Below the pieces are notes generated by a model that saw nothing but the letters and a program-made list of their open reading frames with translations, had not been told where the DNA came from and did not search any database. This document shows, piece after piece, positions 22,440 through 31,880 of a DNA stretch of 64,000 nt. The position numbers and the translations under genes are program-made. Within the stretch, counting starts at the first letter, position 1; every line of letters starts with the position of its first letter. Source of the DNA: Homarus americanus (taxonomy: Eukaryota; Arthropoda; Malacostraca; Decapoda; Nephropidae); assembly GCF_018991925.1 (NCBI RefSeq), contig NW_024726258.1, positions 1 to 64,000 of the forward strand, in the 5' to 3' direction.

Positions 22440-23547
22440 GAAGATAAGAACATAAGAACATAAGAAAATAAGGAGTCTGCAATAGGTCGGTTGGCCTGAG
22501 AATTGCAGCTTCTGTCGAGAGTTACTACCACTCTCTATCATCCATGAATATATCCAGCCTCCTTTTGAAGCTTTCCAGCGTTCCAGCACTTACTACAAAG
22601 TTGCTAAGCTTGTTCCACTCGTCCACCACCCTATTTGTGAACCAGTTTCTTCCTATCTCCCTCCTAAACCTAAACTTATCCAACTTGAATCCGTTGCTCC
22701 GAGTCCTATCCTGCTCGGATATTATACGAACTTTATCTATATCCCCTTTATTGATTCCTTTCACCCACTTAAATACTTCTATCATATCTCCCCGCACTCT
22801 TCGTCTTTCTAGGGAATGCAAGTTAAGTTTCTTTAACCTATCCTGATATGGAAGGTTTCTAAGTCCCGGAATCATTTTTGTCATTCTTCGCTGCACCGAC
22901 GCTAGTGAATTTATATCCATTCTATAATAAGGGCACCAGAACTGAACCGCATAATCGAGGTGCGGCCTGACTAGTGCAAGATATAGTTGCAATAAGACCT
23001 CCGCACTCTTGTTACTTACACTTCTACATATAAAACCCAATACTCTGTTTGCCTTATTTCGAACATTAACACACTGTTTTCTAGGCCGTAGGTCCGGGCT
23101 TACAAGTACCCCTAGGTCTCTTTCACAAGTCGACTTCTCTAGGTTGATGTTGTTAAGGCTGTATACATTATCAGTATTTGTTCTTCCAATATTAAGAACC
23201 GCATAATCGAGGTGCGGCCTGACTAGCGCAAGATATAGTTGCAATAAGACCTCTGCACTCTTATTACTTACACTTCTAGATATAAAACCCAATACTCTGT
23301 TTGCCTTATTTCGAACATTAACACACTGTTTTCTAGGCCGTAGGTCCGGGCTTACAAGTACCCCTAGGTCTCTTTCACAAGTCGACTTCTCTAGGTTGAT
23401 GTTGTTAAGGCTGTATACATTATCAGTATTTGTTCTTCCAATATTAAGAACCGCATAATCGAGGTGCGGCCTGACTAGCGCAAGATATAGTTGCAATAAG
23501 ACCTCTGCACTCTTATTACTTACACTTCTAGATATAAAACCCAGGGC
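22440..23547 (-). mobile_element. CR1-like LINE 3' half, family CR1-B, with internal triplication
   Basis: Minus-strand copy beginning with the tail complement ATAAGAACATAAGAACATAAG (22443 on). A single frame of 357 codons (22525-23598) covers the post-RT segment. The block 22944-23195 is repeated at 23196-23447 and partly at 23448-23547, with period 252 bp (84 codons), so the frame stays open. Copies 2 and 3 agree with each other against copy 1 at several sites. The copy ends at 23547, where unrelated sequence begins. Confidence 0.92.
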
Positions 23548-23598
23548 TAACCTTACCCAAAGATACCACACACCCCTCCCTGTATTCTTATAGAGCAC
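22525..23598 (-). pseudogene. CR1-B post-RT protein segment, domain-triplicated
   Basis: The blocks are LEKSTCERDLGVLVSPDLRP, a KQCVNVRNKANRVLGFI stretch, SAEVLLQLYLALVRPHLDY, then AVQFWCPYYRMD, RRMTKMIPGLRNL, SLERRRVRGDMIEVFK and FTNRVVDEWNKLS to the natural stop. The first three blocks occur nearly three times because of the 252-bp repeats. The N-terminal residues (MLYKNTGRGVWYLWVRLA) come from flanking DNA. There is no RT palm, so it is not functional alone. Confidence 0.88.
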
Positions 23599-23655
23599 GT
23601 GTGACTATTTAGCTGAGGCAAAAGTCTTCCTGATGCATCACCCTACCTTACAAGG

Positions 23656-24249
23656 ATAACAAAGTACTTGGGTTCATACAAAGGAGTGTTAGTTACAAGA
23701 CTAGTGAGGTCATCCTAAAACTATATCTCGCGCTTGTGTGACCTCACTTGGATTACGCAGTTCAGTTCTGGTCACCATATTACAGAATGGATATAGAATC
23801 CCTCGAAAGAATTCAGAGGAGAATGACAACACTAATCCCGAGCATTAGGAACCTTGAGTACAGAGACAGGTTAAAGCATCTTAATTTGCACTCCCTCGAG
23901 AGACGTAGAGCGAGGGGCGATATGATAGAGGTGTATAAATGGAAGTCAGGGCTAAACAGAGGTGACATTAAAAAAGTACTCAAACTATCCAACCAGGAGC
24001 GAACTCGTAACAATGGCTTTTAAATTAGACAAATTTAGATTTAGACGCGAGATGGATAAACATTGGTTTGGAAATAGAGTAGTGGATGAGTGGAACAAGT
24101 TACCAAACATCATCATTAACTCGAATACGCTGGATAGCTTTAAACGTAGGTTGGATGGATATATGAGCAATAGGGGTTGGGTGCAATGGGATTGCCCAGT
24201 GTGGGCCAATAGGCCCGCTGCAGTTTCCTCCATTCTTATATTCTTATGA
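23656..24249 (+). mobile_element. CR1-A LINE 3' end
   Basis: 5'-truncated copy with the post-RT segment: frames at 23748-24023 and 23962-24249 give YYRMDIESLERIQRRMT, SLERRRARGDMIEVYKW, and the KLDKFRFRREMDKHWFGNR and VVDEWNKLPN blocks. A frameshift lies near 24015. It ends with CATTCTTATATTCTTATG at 24232-24249, the octamer tail. Confidence 0.9.
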
Positions 24250-24317
24250 TCTGCCTCTTCCCTGTTTTCAAGTGGAGGCACGTATGAAATGAGAATAATA
24301 TGAGATATGAGTTAAAG

Positions 24318-24325
<8 letters not shown>

Positions 24326-24381
<56 letters not shown>
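24326..24381. repeat. (CT)n microsatellite
   Basis: About 27 CT units just after a LINE 3' end. Confidence 0.95.
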
Positions 24382-24383
<2 letters not shown>

Positions 24384-24454
24384 AACAGTGTCAACACCCT
24401 TCACTTGATGGTGAGGAGTGTTGACGAAAAGTTGTTTTGTGTTTATACCTGTGA

Positions 24455-24838
24455 GCCTGTGTAGATGGGTGTTGTAGTGCGAGGTGTTGTGAGGTGTAGA
24501 TGGGTGTTGTAGTGCGAGGTGTTGTGAGGTGTAGATGGGTGTTGTAGTGCTAGGTGTTGTGAGGTGTAGTTGGGTGTTGTGGTCCAGGTGTTGTGAGGTG
24601 TAGATGGGTGTTGTAGTGCGAGGTGTTGTGAGGTGTAGATGAGTGTTGTAGTGCAGGTGTTGTGAGGTGTAGATGGGTGTTGTAGTGCGAGGTGTTGTGA
24701 GGTGTAGATGAGTGTTGTAGTCCAGGTGTTGTGAGGTGTAGATGGGTGTTGTAGTGCTAGGTGTTGTGAGGTGTAGATGGGTGTTGTAGTGCTAGGTGTT
24801 GTGAGGTGTAGATGGGTGTTGTGGTCCAGGTGTTGTGT
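24455..24838. repeat. 35-bp minisatellite (about 11 units)
   Basis: Unit GTGTAGATGGGTGTTGTAGT plus GCGAGGTGTTGTGAG. Variants have TAG or CCAG instead of GCGAG. A looser relative with the GGTGTTGTAGTG core lies at 58565-58830. Confidence 0.93.
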
Positions 24839-24917
24839 TAGGCCACTCTATATTCACTAACATCCTATTGTCTGGTCCTTAGTTCAATGTTGCCAATGTT
24901 ATCCGTTTTTATTTCAG

Positions 24918-25046
24918 TGTATGTCAAGGTTGTGATGTTCCAGAACGACGATGATTATATGATATGCGAGAATTGTGTGAGATATTTACTAGAGATGTTT
25001 TATAAAGGAAAGTTAACTCCCAGAGACCAACCAGTTCGTCGTAAAA
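24918..25046 (+). CDS. Candidate host protein-coding exon (43 codons, phase 1-1)
   Basis: The segment has a pyrimidine-rich acceptor (CCGTTTTTATTTCAG ending at 24917), a possible branch site CACTAAC near 24855, and a strong donor GTGAGTAAA at 25047. Only one of three frames is open across its 129 bp. It starts with the last two bases of a split codon and ends with the first base of the next, so the exon is symmetric (phase 1-1). The peptide is non-repetitive and acidic then basic: it contains FQNDDDYMICENCVRYLL, then LTPRDQPVRRK. The CENC pair suggests a zinc-binding site, loosely like the second cysteine pair of ZAD-type domains, but this is weak. A 129-bp open frame can arise by chance. No flanking exons were found in the window. 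Confidence 0.4.
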
Positions 25047-25194
25047 GTGAGTAAACAAAATGATGGATAAGACAACAGACTGACAGACGCTCAAGGTCCG
25101 CATATCAATTATCTCTACCTGGTCATGTTGACAATGGGGTTAACTGGCTGACCGAGACTTCCACATGAGAACTTAATGTCGGTAGCAAGGAAAA

Positions 25195-25345
25195 TTCCAT
25201 TTAAGTCTCAGATTTCAGATGGGCAAACTTTGCTAGGTTGAAAATGCATCTGGGAGAAAGGATATCACGTTTGGGGGTGAAGGCGGGAACACACTATTAT
25301 CACGTCATATGAGCCCACGAGGCCTCAAAACCGTGAAATCAATCG
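25195..25345. mobile_element. CR1-A internal fragment joined to a dispersed repeat
   Basis: 25195-25275 matches the segment between endonuclease and RT of CR1-A (CAGATTTCAGATGGGCAAAC; compare 10472). 25276-25345 (AAGGCGGGAACACA...ATCACGTCATATGAG) matches, in reverse, the segment just before the CR1-A copy at 38540-38600. The same junction in two places suggests both parts belong to one longer element. Confidence 0.6.
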
Positions 25346-25555
25346 GCAGTAGGAACTTGTGTCACATCACCTCACGCGATTTTACAAAATTAAGAAAAAA
25401 TATTCACCAGCTTAGTCATGAACACTAGAATAATAGCTAATGGAAGGTTAATATACCGTAAATGTGCTTGTTAATACAGAAGTTAATGTTATAAGAACAT
25501 AAGGAGTCTGCAATAGGCCGGTTGGCCTGTGCATGGCAGCTCCTGTCCAGAGTTA

Positions 25556-26008
25556 CTACCACTCTCTATCATCCATGAATCTATCTAGCCTCCTTTTAAG
25601 ACTTTCCAGAGTTCCAGCACTTACTACAAAGTTGCTAAGCTTGTTCCACTCGTCCACCACCCTATTTGTGAACCAGTTCCTTCCTATCTCCCTCCTAAAC
25701 CTAAACTTATCCAACTTAAATCCATTGCTCCGAGTCCTATCCTCCTCGGATATTATAAGAACTTTATCTATATCTCCTTCATTGATTCCTTTCACCCACT
25801 TGAATACTTCTATCATATCTTCCCGCACTCTTCGTCTTTCTAAGGAATGCAAGTTTAGTTTCTTTAATCTATCCTGATATGGAAGGTTTCTAAGTCCCGG
25901 AATCATTTTCGTCATTCTTCGCTGCACCGACTCCAGTGAATTGATATCCATTATATAATAAGGGCACCAGAACTGAACAGCATAATCGAGGTGCGGCCTG
26001 ACTAGCAA
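25556..26008 (-). pseudogene. CR1-B post-RT protein segment
   Basis: 150 codons from VRPHLDYAVQFWCPYY through MTKMIPGLRNLPYQDRLKK, SLERRRVREDMIEVFKW and NWFTNRVVDEWNK to the natural C-terminus (MDDREW). Upstream it is frameshifted near 26010. It has no catalytic residues of its own. In intact elements it follows the RT palm. Confidence 0.88.
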
Positions 26009-26185
26009 AAGATATACTGTAGTTACAATATGACCTCCGCACTCTTAATACTTACACTTCTAGATATAAAACCTAATGCTCTGTTTGCTATTTCGAACAT
26101 TAACACACTGTTTTCAAGGCCGTAGATCCGGTCTTACAGTACAAGTACGCCTAAATCTCTTTCACAAGTCGACTTCTCTAGGTTG

Positions 26186-26190
26186 ATGTT
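26186..26190. other. Target-site duplication, left (ATGTT)
   Basis: ATGTT directly precedes the 5' LTR and recurs at 32669-32673 after the 3' LTR. With one copy removed, the LINE sequence GGTTGATGTTGTTAAGG is restored, as in the copies at 23153 and 23393. Confidence 0.95.
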
Positions 26191-26975
26191 TGTCATGGGT
26201 TGCGTTGGGCCTCCCGCACAACACATCCCAAATGTTTGTTTACGGTAGAGATGAGGTAACCGGCCAGCCATGACTGGGACATGTAGGGGGGGGGGCAGGC
26301 CAGTGAGACAGTGGTGTACTGTTCATCACTTCACGCCTCAAAAAAGCAAATTTAGCCAGTGGGCTTTAGACCTTGGGTTAGGGAAGAACCTCCTGCTCCG
26401 CGGACTTAAGATTAGGGGTCATACAGTCCTACCAGTGCTACGGGTCTGTGTGTGCAAATCCCCGAGATTTTGTTAAGTCCAGCGACAAGTTAACACATCC
26501 TGTAAAGGAAGTGATCAATGGTGAGGGCCTGTTTGCTACAAGAGCACTCCAGGCCGGCCTAATAGATCTAAACGATTAATTCACCAGGTTGACAAACTCT
26601 CCCTTATAACTTACGGTACTGTGGCGTGAATGTGAGTGACTGACCTATCCATGCAAATTATAAGTCCAGTGTATGGAATTGTGCCAAATAAACGTAAGTG
26701 CAATCATCTGCCCGTATCTGTGATTCCTCTATTATCATTATTACCAAGGGTAATGACTCATTGGTTATGACAAGTATAACCAATAACTTAGATGGGTGTT
26801 GGAAGTTAGTGGAATTCATTAAATCATCATTTATCAAGTACATAACGCATTGAGTGCCGGAAGCAGAGCAAAATTCTACGTAGTGATACACCATAATCTC
26901 TTGGGTGAGTAACCAGTGTGAAGGTATCCGAGTTCTACGGTAAGAAAGCCACTTTCCTGCACTTAAAACGTAACA
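26191..26975 (+). mobile_element. 5' LTR of Ty3/gypsy-class retrotransposon
   Basis: 785 bp, starting TGTCATGGGTTGCG and ending AAAACGTAACA. It matches the 3' LTR with about six substitutions and a G-run length difference, under 1 percent divergence by eye, so the insertion is recent. AATAAA lies at 26687-26692. A 68-codon frame inside (26270-26476) is not a gene. Confidence 0.95.
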
Positions 26976-26977
26976 AT

Positions 26978-26995
26978 TGGCGCCCGAACAGGGAC
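26978..26995 (+). promoter_or_regulatory. Primer-binding site, lysine-tRNA type
   Basis: TGGCGCCCGAACAGGGAC, two bases after the 5' LTR. This is the 18-nt sequence complementary to the 3' end of the lysine tRNA used by several retroviruses and gypsy elements. It would prime minus-strand DNA synthesis. Confidence 0.93.
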
Positions 26996-27040
26996 GCAGA
27001 CCGTGGATGATTGCACAATTGTATCGCCCACACCTACACC

Positions 27041-28189
27041 ATGTCAGCTCGTGCAGCGGCTTTTGAGGAAGCACGTGCCCTCGGGCTGGAGGGGGCTGAG
27101 GCGGTTGCATACATGGAGAAGGCTGAGGAGAGAGAAGACAAGCGACGCGAGCACGAAGAACTCTTAGCCCAGCTAGACTTTCAGAAGGAAGAAAAGAAGC
27201 TGGAACGTGAAGAGAGACAAAGGGAACGGGCGTTCCAACTGGCCTTAGCGGAAAGGAACCAAAATTCTCCCACTCAAAACGTCACTTATAGGAAATTTCC
27301 CCAGATGCCCACCTTTAAGGAGGGCGAATCCATGGAAATGTACATTTCCCGGTTTGAGCATCTCGCAGAAGCCTACGAGCTTGAGGACAGCATTAAGGAA
27401 TTTGAGTTCCTGAGCCTATTTGATGGGAAGGCTTTAGGGATTCTTCGACGACTAGAGCGTCCTGAAAATAGATTCCCTGACATGAAGTCTGTACTGCTGC
27501 GGGCATATGGGCTGACTACTGAGCAGGCCAGGCATCAGTTCAACAGGGCAATGTTGGAAGAAAATGAAACGGTTGCACAGTTCCGGGATCGTTTAAGGGA
27601 CTATGTGGCTCAGTGGATGAGTAAGGATGAAACCCCCAAGTCCATGGAAGGGGTTATAGACTTAATGGTGCGCACGCAGTTAGAAAGGTCTTGTCCCCCT
27701 GAACTTGTGGCTCAAATCAGGGCTAATGGAGTTAAGACGTCGAAGGAAATGGCAAGCAAATCAGACGCTCATTTCAGCGCTTTCGGGTACCACACTCGGA
27801 GGCGGTGGTCGAACAGGGAGTCGGCAGGTAACCAACAAAGTCAACAACCTCTACAGAAACAGCCACCGAACCCACCCAGGCAACAAGGAAATAACCAGCA
27901 ACCACAACCGCAAAGACAGCAACAGAAACAGCACCAAGGCCCCCCGAAGTATCAGGACAGTTGGCGCCAGACCAACAATCCACGATGGAACCGGCGGCAG
28001 GAAGCTGCCGTGGCTCAATTCGTAAGCCAAGGTGCCAGCAATAATAATCCACAAAGAGACCAGCGGCAGGAAGCCTCCGGTGTTCAAACTGTGGGCGGGG
28101 AGTGGCCTGACCTTCCAGCAGGGCCGATCGTCATGCAACCTGAAGCAGGGGCTCATACCGAATCATGTCTACCCCAACACCCCTACTGA
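27041..28189 (+). CDS. gag: Gag with SCAN-like capsid region
   Basis: Intact 382-codon frame. I chose ATG 27041 (context CACCATGTC) because the ten codons upstream to 27011 have no family character. Residues about 20-75 are a charged Glu/Arg/Lys coiled-coil-like helix. Residues about 86-150 hold the capsid-type motif FPQMPTFKEGESMEMYISRF. Residues about 160-248 (from LTTEQARHQFNRA to MASKSDAHFSA, with the segment YVAQW and CPPELVAQI) resemble the SCAN domain, which is known to derive from Gmr1-like gypsy capsids. The tail (about 262-335) is Gln/Pro/Asn-rich. No CCHC zinc knuckle is visible. Gag forms the particle that packages the RNA. It ends at TGA 28187-28189, and the downstream pol is in the same frame. 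Confidence 0.9.
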   Translation: MSARAAAFEEARALGLEGAEAVAYMEKAEEREDKRREHEELLAQLDFQKEEKKLEREERQRERAFQLALAERNQNSPTQNVTYRKFPQMPTFKEGESMEMYISRFEHLAEAYELEDSIKEFEFLSLFDGKALGILRRLERPENRFPDMKSVLLRAYGLTTEQARHQFNRAMLEENETVAQFRDRLRDYVAQWMSKDETPKSMEGVIDLMVRTQLERSCPPELVAQIRANGVKTSKEMASKSDAHFSAFGYHTRRRWSNRESAGNQQSQQPLQKQPPNPPRQQGNNQQPQPQRQQQKQHQGPPKYQDSWRQTNNPRWNRRQEAAVAQFVSQGASNNNPQRDQRQEASGVQTVGGEWPDLPAGPIVMQPEAGAHTESCLPQHPY

Positions 28190-28192
28190 CTA
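28187..28192 (+). promoter_or_regulatory. Candidate stop-codon readthrough site (UGA-CUA) between gag and pol
   Basis: The gag stop TGA is followed directly by CTA, and the frame then stays open into protease and integrase. UGA-CUA is an established eukaryotic and viral readthrough context. A GGGG-TCA-CCCC hairpin (28217-28227) lies about 25 nt downstream and could help, although known stimulatory structures are usually larger. A sense-to-TGA mutation in one copy is the alternative. Confidence 0.6.
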
Positions 28193-29349
28193 ACTGCCGC
28201 CTCCAACCTCTCCTCGAGGGGTCACCCCACATTTCTTGTTAAACCTGGGTACGTTGCAGGAGTTCCAGCGACTGTCATGCGAGATAGTGGGGCATCGGGC
28301 TGTATTGTCAGGAAGGAATTGGTGGGGCAACATCAATACACCGGAGCACAAGTAAGTGTTAAATTAGCCAATAGTTACATTCAAACGGTTCCAGTGGCCA
28401 AGATTGAGGTGGACACCCCCTTCTTCTCAGGTTGGGTCACTGCAGCAGTCATGAGGGAACCTATATACGATCTCATCATTGGGAATATCAAGGGAGCAAG
28501 AAACAGTTGTGCAGTGGATGCTGCAACCCAAACTGATGCTGCCGCCTTGACCCAAGTTAATGCTGCTGCAGTCACTCGGGGTATGGCCCAAACAAAACCT
28601 CGAGTCACCCCATTGGCTATTGCCACATCGTCTGATCTCATCAATAGTCAGGATGTCGTCCAAGAGCAAGAGGATGACAGCACGCTCACTTCGGTATACA
28701 AGAGTTTGATGGTTGGGACCATCAAGGAGACATTTGGGAATCGAACGAGGTTCGTAAAGAAGAGGAACCGTCTCTACCGAGAGACTGTGACGTCTCTGGG
28801 TGAAACACGACTGCAGTTCGTGGTTCCTTCCAAGTACCGCCTGGCTGTGTTCAAGCTAGGTCACTGCACTGCTCTTGGCGGTCATATGGGTAAAAAGAAG
28901 ACCTTTGATCGCATCAGTGCAGCGTTCTTCTGGCCAAGGATGGGCCAGGAGATCACCAGGCTAGTCCGCTCTTGTGATGTGTGCCAGAAAACCAGTGATC
29001 GAGGGCGAGTTCCACCTGCACCACTACGGCCCCTCCCACTGATCTCTGAACCCTTTGAGAGGGTGGCGGTGGACATTGTAGGGCCGATAAACCCAAGGGC
29101 GAGCGATGGGGCAAAGTATATTCTCACCTTGGTGGACTTTAGCACGAGGTGGCCCGAGGCTGTGCCCATGTTGGAAATCTTCTGTCGGGTTGGTATTCCC
29201 AAACAAGTCCTCAGTGACAGGGGGACCCAGTTTACTTCTGCCATGATGGAGGAGTTGATGCGGTTGCTATCGGTAAAGGGGCTAAAGACAACACCCTATC
29301 ACCCGATGTGCAACGGACTCTGTGAGAGGTTTAACGGGACGCTGAAGAA
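28190..29349 (+). pseudogene. pol: Pol part 1: aspartic protease and integrase (zinc finger, core)
   Basis: Same frame as gag, no stop until after the frameshift near 29346. Protease: catalytic DSGAS at 28283-28297, with a hydrophobic-Ile/Gly end PIYDLIIGN near 28460. Integrase: H-H-C-C zinc finger (GHCTALGGH...CDVCQK, about 28861-28992), core residues D at 29072, D at 29216 and E at 29324, the second pair spaced D-x35-E as usual. The first pair is only 48 residues apart and the text AVPMLEIF is abrupt, so about ten residues seem deleted in frame. The frame is lost at AAGAAATG (29343-29350), one A short of the expected run. Protease would cut the polyprotein, and integrase inserts the cDNA. 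Confidence 0.9.
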
Positions 29350-31455
29350 ATGCTCAGGAGGATGGCAGCCGAACAACCTAAGGAGTGGCCGCGCTACATT
29401 GCCCCACTTCTGTTCGCGTACCGGGAGGCGCCACAGAGCTCGCTCAAGGTGTCTCCCTTCGAGCTTATGTACGGCAGGTCCGTCCGGGGACCACTACAGG
29501 TTCTTCGGGAACTGTGGGATGATGAGGAATCAGATCCGGAAGTCAAGACCACTTATACATATGTCATTGACTTAGCTGATCGTCTCCAAGAAACCTGCCA
29601 ACTGGCAAAGCAAGAGCTGATAAAGGCTCAAGAGGTCCAGAAGACTTACTATGACAAGAAGGCCAAGCTTCGTTGTTTCAAGCCAGGTGATCAGTGCCTG
29701 GTTCTGTTGCCTACGATGCGCAATAAGTTACTGGCTCAGTGGAAAGGTCCATTCGACATTGCAGAGCGTGTTTCGGATCTGACTTACATCGTCCAGGTGG
29801 GATCTCGACGAAAGAAGTTCCACATCAACATGCTGAAGAAGTACTTCCAGTCACCGATCGGGGGTACAGTCTCCACTGAGGAAGACAGGGACGAGCCTTC
29901 CCAGTGTGATTCAGGGGTAACTTGTGCTGCCACAGTGATCTCTGACAGTGATGAGGAGGATGGGCCTGTCACTGCACGCTCCCGCCAGAGTGAGACTTTC
30001 ACGGACGTTGAGGTGAACGGAAATCTATCAGCAGAGGAACGAGATGCCATTGGCTCTCTGTTGCATCGCTACAAGGACATCTTCTCTGATAAGCCAGGAG
30101 TTGCCCGGGTCGACTGTCACACTATTGAACTGACCAGCCCCACACCTGTTCGGGTAAAGCCCTATCCTATACCTATGCGACTACTGGACACTGTCATACA
30201 AGAAATTGAGGATATGGAAGCAGTAGGAATCATCGAGAAATCATCGTCTCCATACTGTAGTCCTATGGTAGTCGTCCGAAAAAGGGATGGGGGTGTCAGG
30301 ATCTGTGGGGATTATAGGAGAGTAAATGCCATTACCCAGGTGGATGCTGAACCTATGTGTGATCAGAAAACTATTTTTTGAAGAATAGCTGGTTCCAAGT
30401 TATTTACCAAACTTGATCTGACCAAGGGGTTCTTCCAAATCCCACTGGACCCGAAGAGTCGGCAGATCACAGCCTTTGGTACGCCAGGGGGTCTCTATCA
30501 GTACAGAGTCCTTCCCTTTGGTCTCACAAACTCCCCTGCCATCTTCAACCGCGTTATGAGGCAAGTCCTAAACGGCATCAAGGGAGTTGAGGCATTTGTG
30601 GATGATGTGTTAATCCATTCAGCAACATTTGAGGAACACCTGGAACTCTTAGAGGAGGTGTTCCGGAGGTTCCAACAAAAAAACATGACCGTGAAACCAA
30701 GCAAGTGCGAGATCGGTCAGGCTGCAGTACAGTTCCTCGGGCACACTGTCGGCGGAGGACGCTGCACCTGTCAGAATGAGAAGATCAAAAAGGTCCAAGA
30801 TGCACCACGGCCCACTACAAAAAAACAAGTGAGGTCATTTCTGGGCCTCGTAGGGTACTACCGGAACTTCATCCCAAACTTTGCCGTGGTGGCTCTCCCT
30901 TTATCCGACCTGCTCAAGAAACATGCATCTAACAAGGTGCAATGGGGACCTGAACAAGAGGATTCTTTCAGTGCCCTCAAGAACCTGCTATGCAAGCAAC
31001 CCATCCTTCAACTGGTGAGGAAGGAAGAGCCTTTCATCCTCCGGACCGATGCTTCACAGGATGGGGTTGGCGCAGTGCTACTACAAGAGGCAGACGGCGA
31101 GGTTTTTCCAGTTGCGTATCACAGTCGCAAGTTGAAACCTGCAGAGAGGAATTACAGCACGGTCGAGAAGGAACTTTTGGCAGTGGTGGAAGGCATCAAG
31201 AAGTACTACTACTATCTCTACGGAGGTGAGTTTGTGTTGGAGACAGACCACATGCCGCTCACCAGTCTCCGACCATCTAAGAATGCAAATGCTCGTCTGA
31301 TGCGGTGGGCACTGTATCTCCAGCAGTTCAACTTCGTCCTCCGGTACATCAAGGGCAGCCTGAATGTGGGGGCTGACCTCCTATCTCGACTTGTGGCGGA
31401 ACCAGAGCAACTGATTGAGAGGTCACCTTCCCAAATGAGTGTGGAGTTGGTCTAG
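29350..31455 (+). pseudogene. pol: Pol part 2: integrase C-terminus, reverse transcriptase, RNase H
   Basis: Frame shifted by one base from part 1. The first about 170 codons finish integrase (ARP-type AYREAPQSSLKVSPFELMYG, then the GPF/GPY module WKGPFDIAERV and HINMLKKYF). A linker leads, without any stop, into RT: YCSPMVVVRKRDGGVRICGD, FTKLDLTKGFFQIPLD, FGLTNSPAIFNRV and the catalytic box FVDD at 30595-30606, then KCEIGQAAVQFLGH and SFLGLVGYYRNFI. RNase H follows (LRTDASQDGVGAVL at about 31040, KELLAVVEGIKKY, ETDHMPL), ending at the stop before 31456. One nonsense TGA at 30379-30381 breaks the RT just before RIAGSKLFTKLD. The domain order is therefore integrase before RT. Confidence 0.93.
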
Positions 31456-31880
31456 ACTCCAGTCGACTCGAGCCTCCAAGCGTCTGGCGGCTCGTCATAT
31501 GTTATGTATAATTTTCTCACACCTTTCTACACTTGAGAACATAACACAACACCTGTGCCACCTAAACAATGTCTACATACCCTACACCACACAACACGTT
31601 GCTCTAATGTAAATGTAGCGTGCTTACGCTTAGCATGAACTATTGCTCGGGAATTGTCGCCCTCGCCGCGGAGTTTTCCTCCAGCCAAGAAAAAAGTAAA
31701 GTAAATGTTGAGGTTTTCCCTCAGTGGCGATTGGCGACTACTTTCCGTTGCAGTGTTAGTGTTACACACACACCACAGTGTGAATGTCGAATTGTGTGTC
31801 TGGGCTAGGCATTCTCTTGATTGTATACAGGTGGTGAAAATTTGTTCTCCAAGAGAAAAATTTTTCTTAGTAGGGGCGAT
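31456..31880 (+). mobile_element. 3' untranslated segment of the LTR retrotransposon, no env
   Basis: 425 bp between the pol stop and the 3' LTR. Only short frames (62-77 codons) exist, with no signal peptide or membrane anchor, so no envelope gene is present. The sequence immediately before the LTR (TTAGTAGGGGCGAT) is the only purine-rich candidate for a polypurine tract, and it is a weak one. Confidence 0.75.

Larger units (their letters stand above)
25493..26190 (-). mobile_element. CR1-B LINE, block 1 of a nested copy (3' end)
   Basis: Minus-strand CR1-B copy starting with the tail complement ATAAGAACATAAG. The frame 25556-26008 gives the same post-RT blocks as 22525-23598 without the triplication. 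It is interrupted at 26190 by the LTR retrotransposon and resumes at 32674 (after the 5-bp target duplication). The uninterrupted form is seen at 23153-23170 (GGTTGATGTTGTTAAGG). Confidence 0.93.
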
